Shown here one piece after another: positions 63,961 through 64,000 of a stretch of 64,000 nucleotides of DNA (positions within the stretch are counted from its first letter, which is position 1; each line of letters begins with the position of its first letter). The stretch covers positions 52,210,458 through 52,274,457 of the forward strand of contig CM075853.1 of NCBI GenBank assembly GCA_037975125.1, written 5' to 3'. Under the pieces are notes generated by a model. That model searched no databases, was not told the origin of the DNA, and was given only the letters and a program-made list of their open reading frames with translations. The position numbers and the translations under genes were made by a program. This DNA is from Latrodectus hesperus (taxonomy: Eukaryota > Arthropoda > Arachnida > Araneae > Theridiidae).

Positions 63961-64000
63961 CCATTCACACAAGGAAAGGACAAAGACAGGATAGATAGAG
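63961..64000 (-). mobile_element. SINE family B, body fragment running off the window edge
   Basis: On the minus strand the edge reads TCTATCCTGTCTTTGTCCTT, matching CTATCCTGTCTTTGTCTTTTCC of the 17.6-kb SINE with about two differences in 26 bases. The tRNA head should lie beyond position 64000. The richer segment 63840-63960 may be the 3' part of the same element, but it has no partner in this window to prove it. Confidence 0.65.

Overview
This looks like intergenic or large-intron DNA from an arthropod nuclear genome. It is strongly AT-rich (roughly 30% G+C by eye, not counted), full of long (TA)n microsatellites, and contains no complete protein-coding gene that I can recognise. The transposon remnants (Tc1-type DD34E elements, the 3' end of a jockey-like non-LTR retrotransposon, tRNA-headed SINEs) fit a chelicerate, and a spider is my best guess. 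That guess rests on the style of the repeat families, not on a diagnostic gene.

Layout. 1-4.2 kb: AT-rich, with a striking pair of hairpins at 1.33-1.47 kb. 4.2-6.5 kb: G+C-richer patches and two copies of one SINE family in opposite orientation. 6.5-14.3 kb: mostly featureless, with a second SINE family at 8.0 kb and richer islands at 10.3 and 12.5 kb. 14.3-17.8 kb: a decayed LINE 3' fragment, a long palindrome, a (TA)36 tract and a third SINE type. 18-32 kb: richer islands in AT-rich DNA, a (TA)44 tract and a diverged local duplication. 32.3-33.4 kb: the clearest retrotransposon remnant, followed by a perfect palindrome built around (TA)n. 34.5-39.8 kb: richer islands and a cluster of TATCGATA sites. 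40.1-41.65 kb: a nested block made of a SINE split by an inverted-repeat element, a decayed Tc1 element and a (TA)50 tract. 44-55 kb: another (TA)n tract and more islands, one with clustered GATA sites. 56.2-57.1 kb: a fairly young 5'-truncated Tc1 element. 59.4-62.7 kb: two SINE copies, a (TA)60 tract and an older, inverted copy of the same Tc1 family. 63.96-64.0 kb: a SINE that runs off the edge.

The only coherent functions here belong to mobile elements, and all autonomous ones are broken. The most interesting non-repeat signal is a series of about twenty short G+C-richer islands, spaced a few kb apart. Several carry AGGGAAAA-type motifs and recognisable transcription-factor words. They are candidates for conserved non-coding or cis-regulatory elements around a gene outside the window. 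The longest open frames (103-136 codons) are about what chance gives in DNA this AT-rich, so I list only a few, at low confidence.
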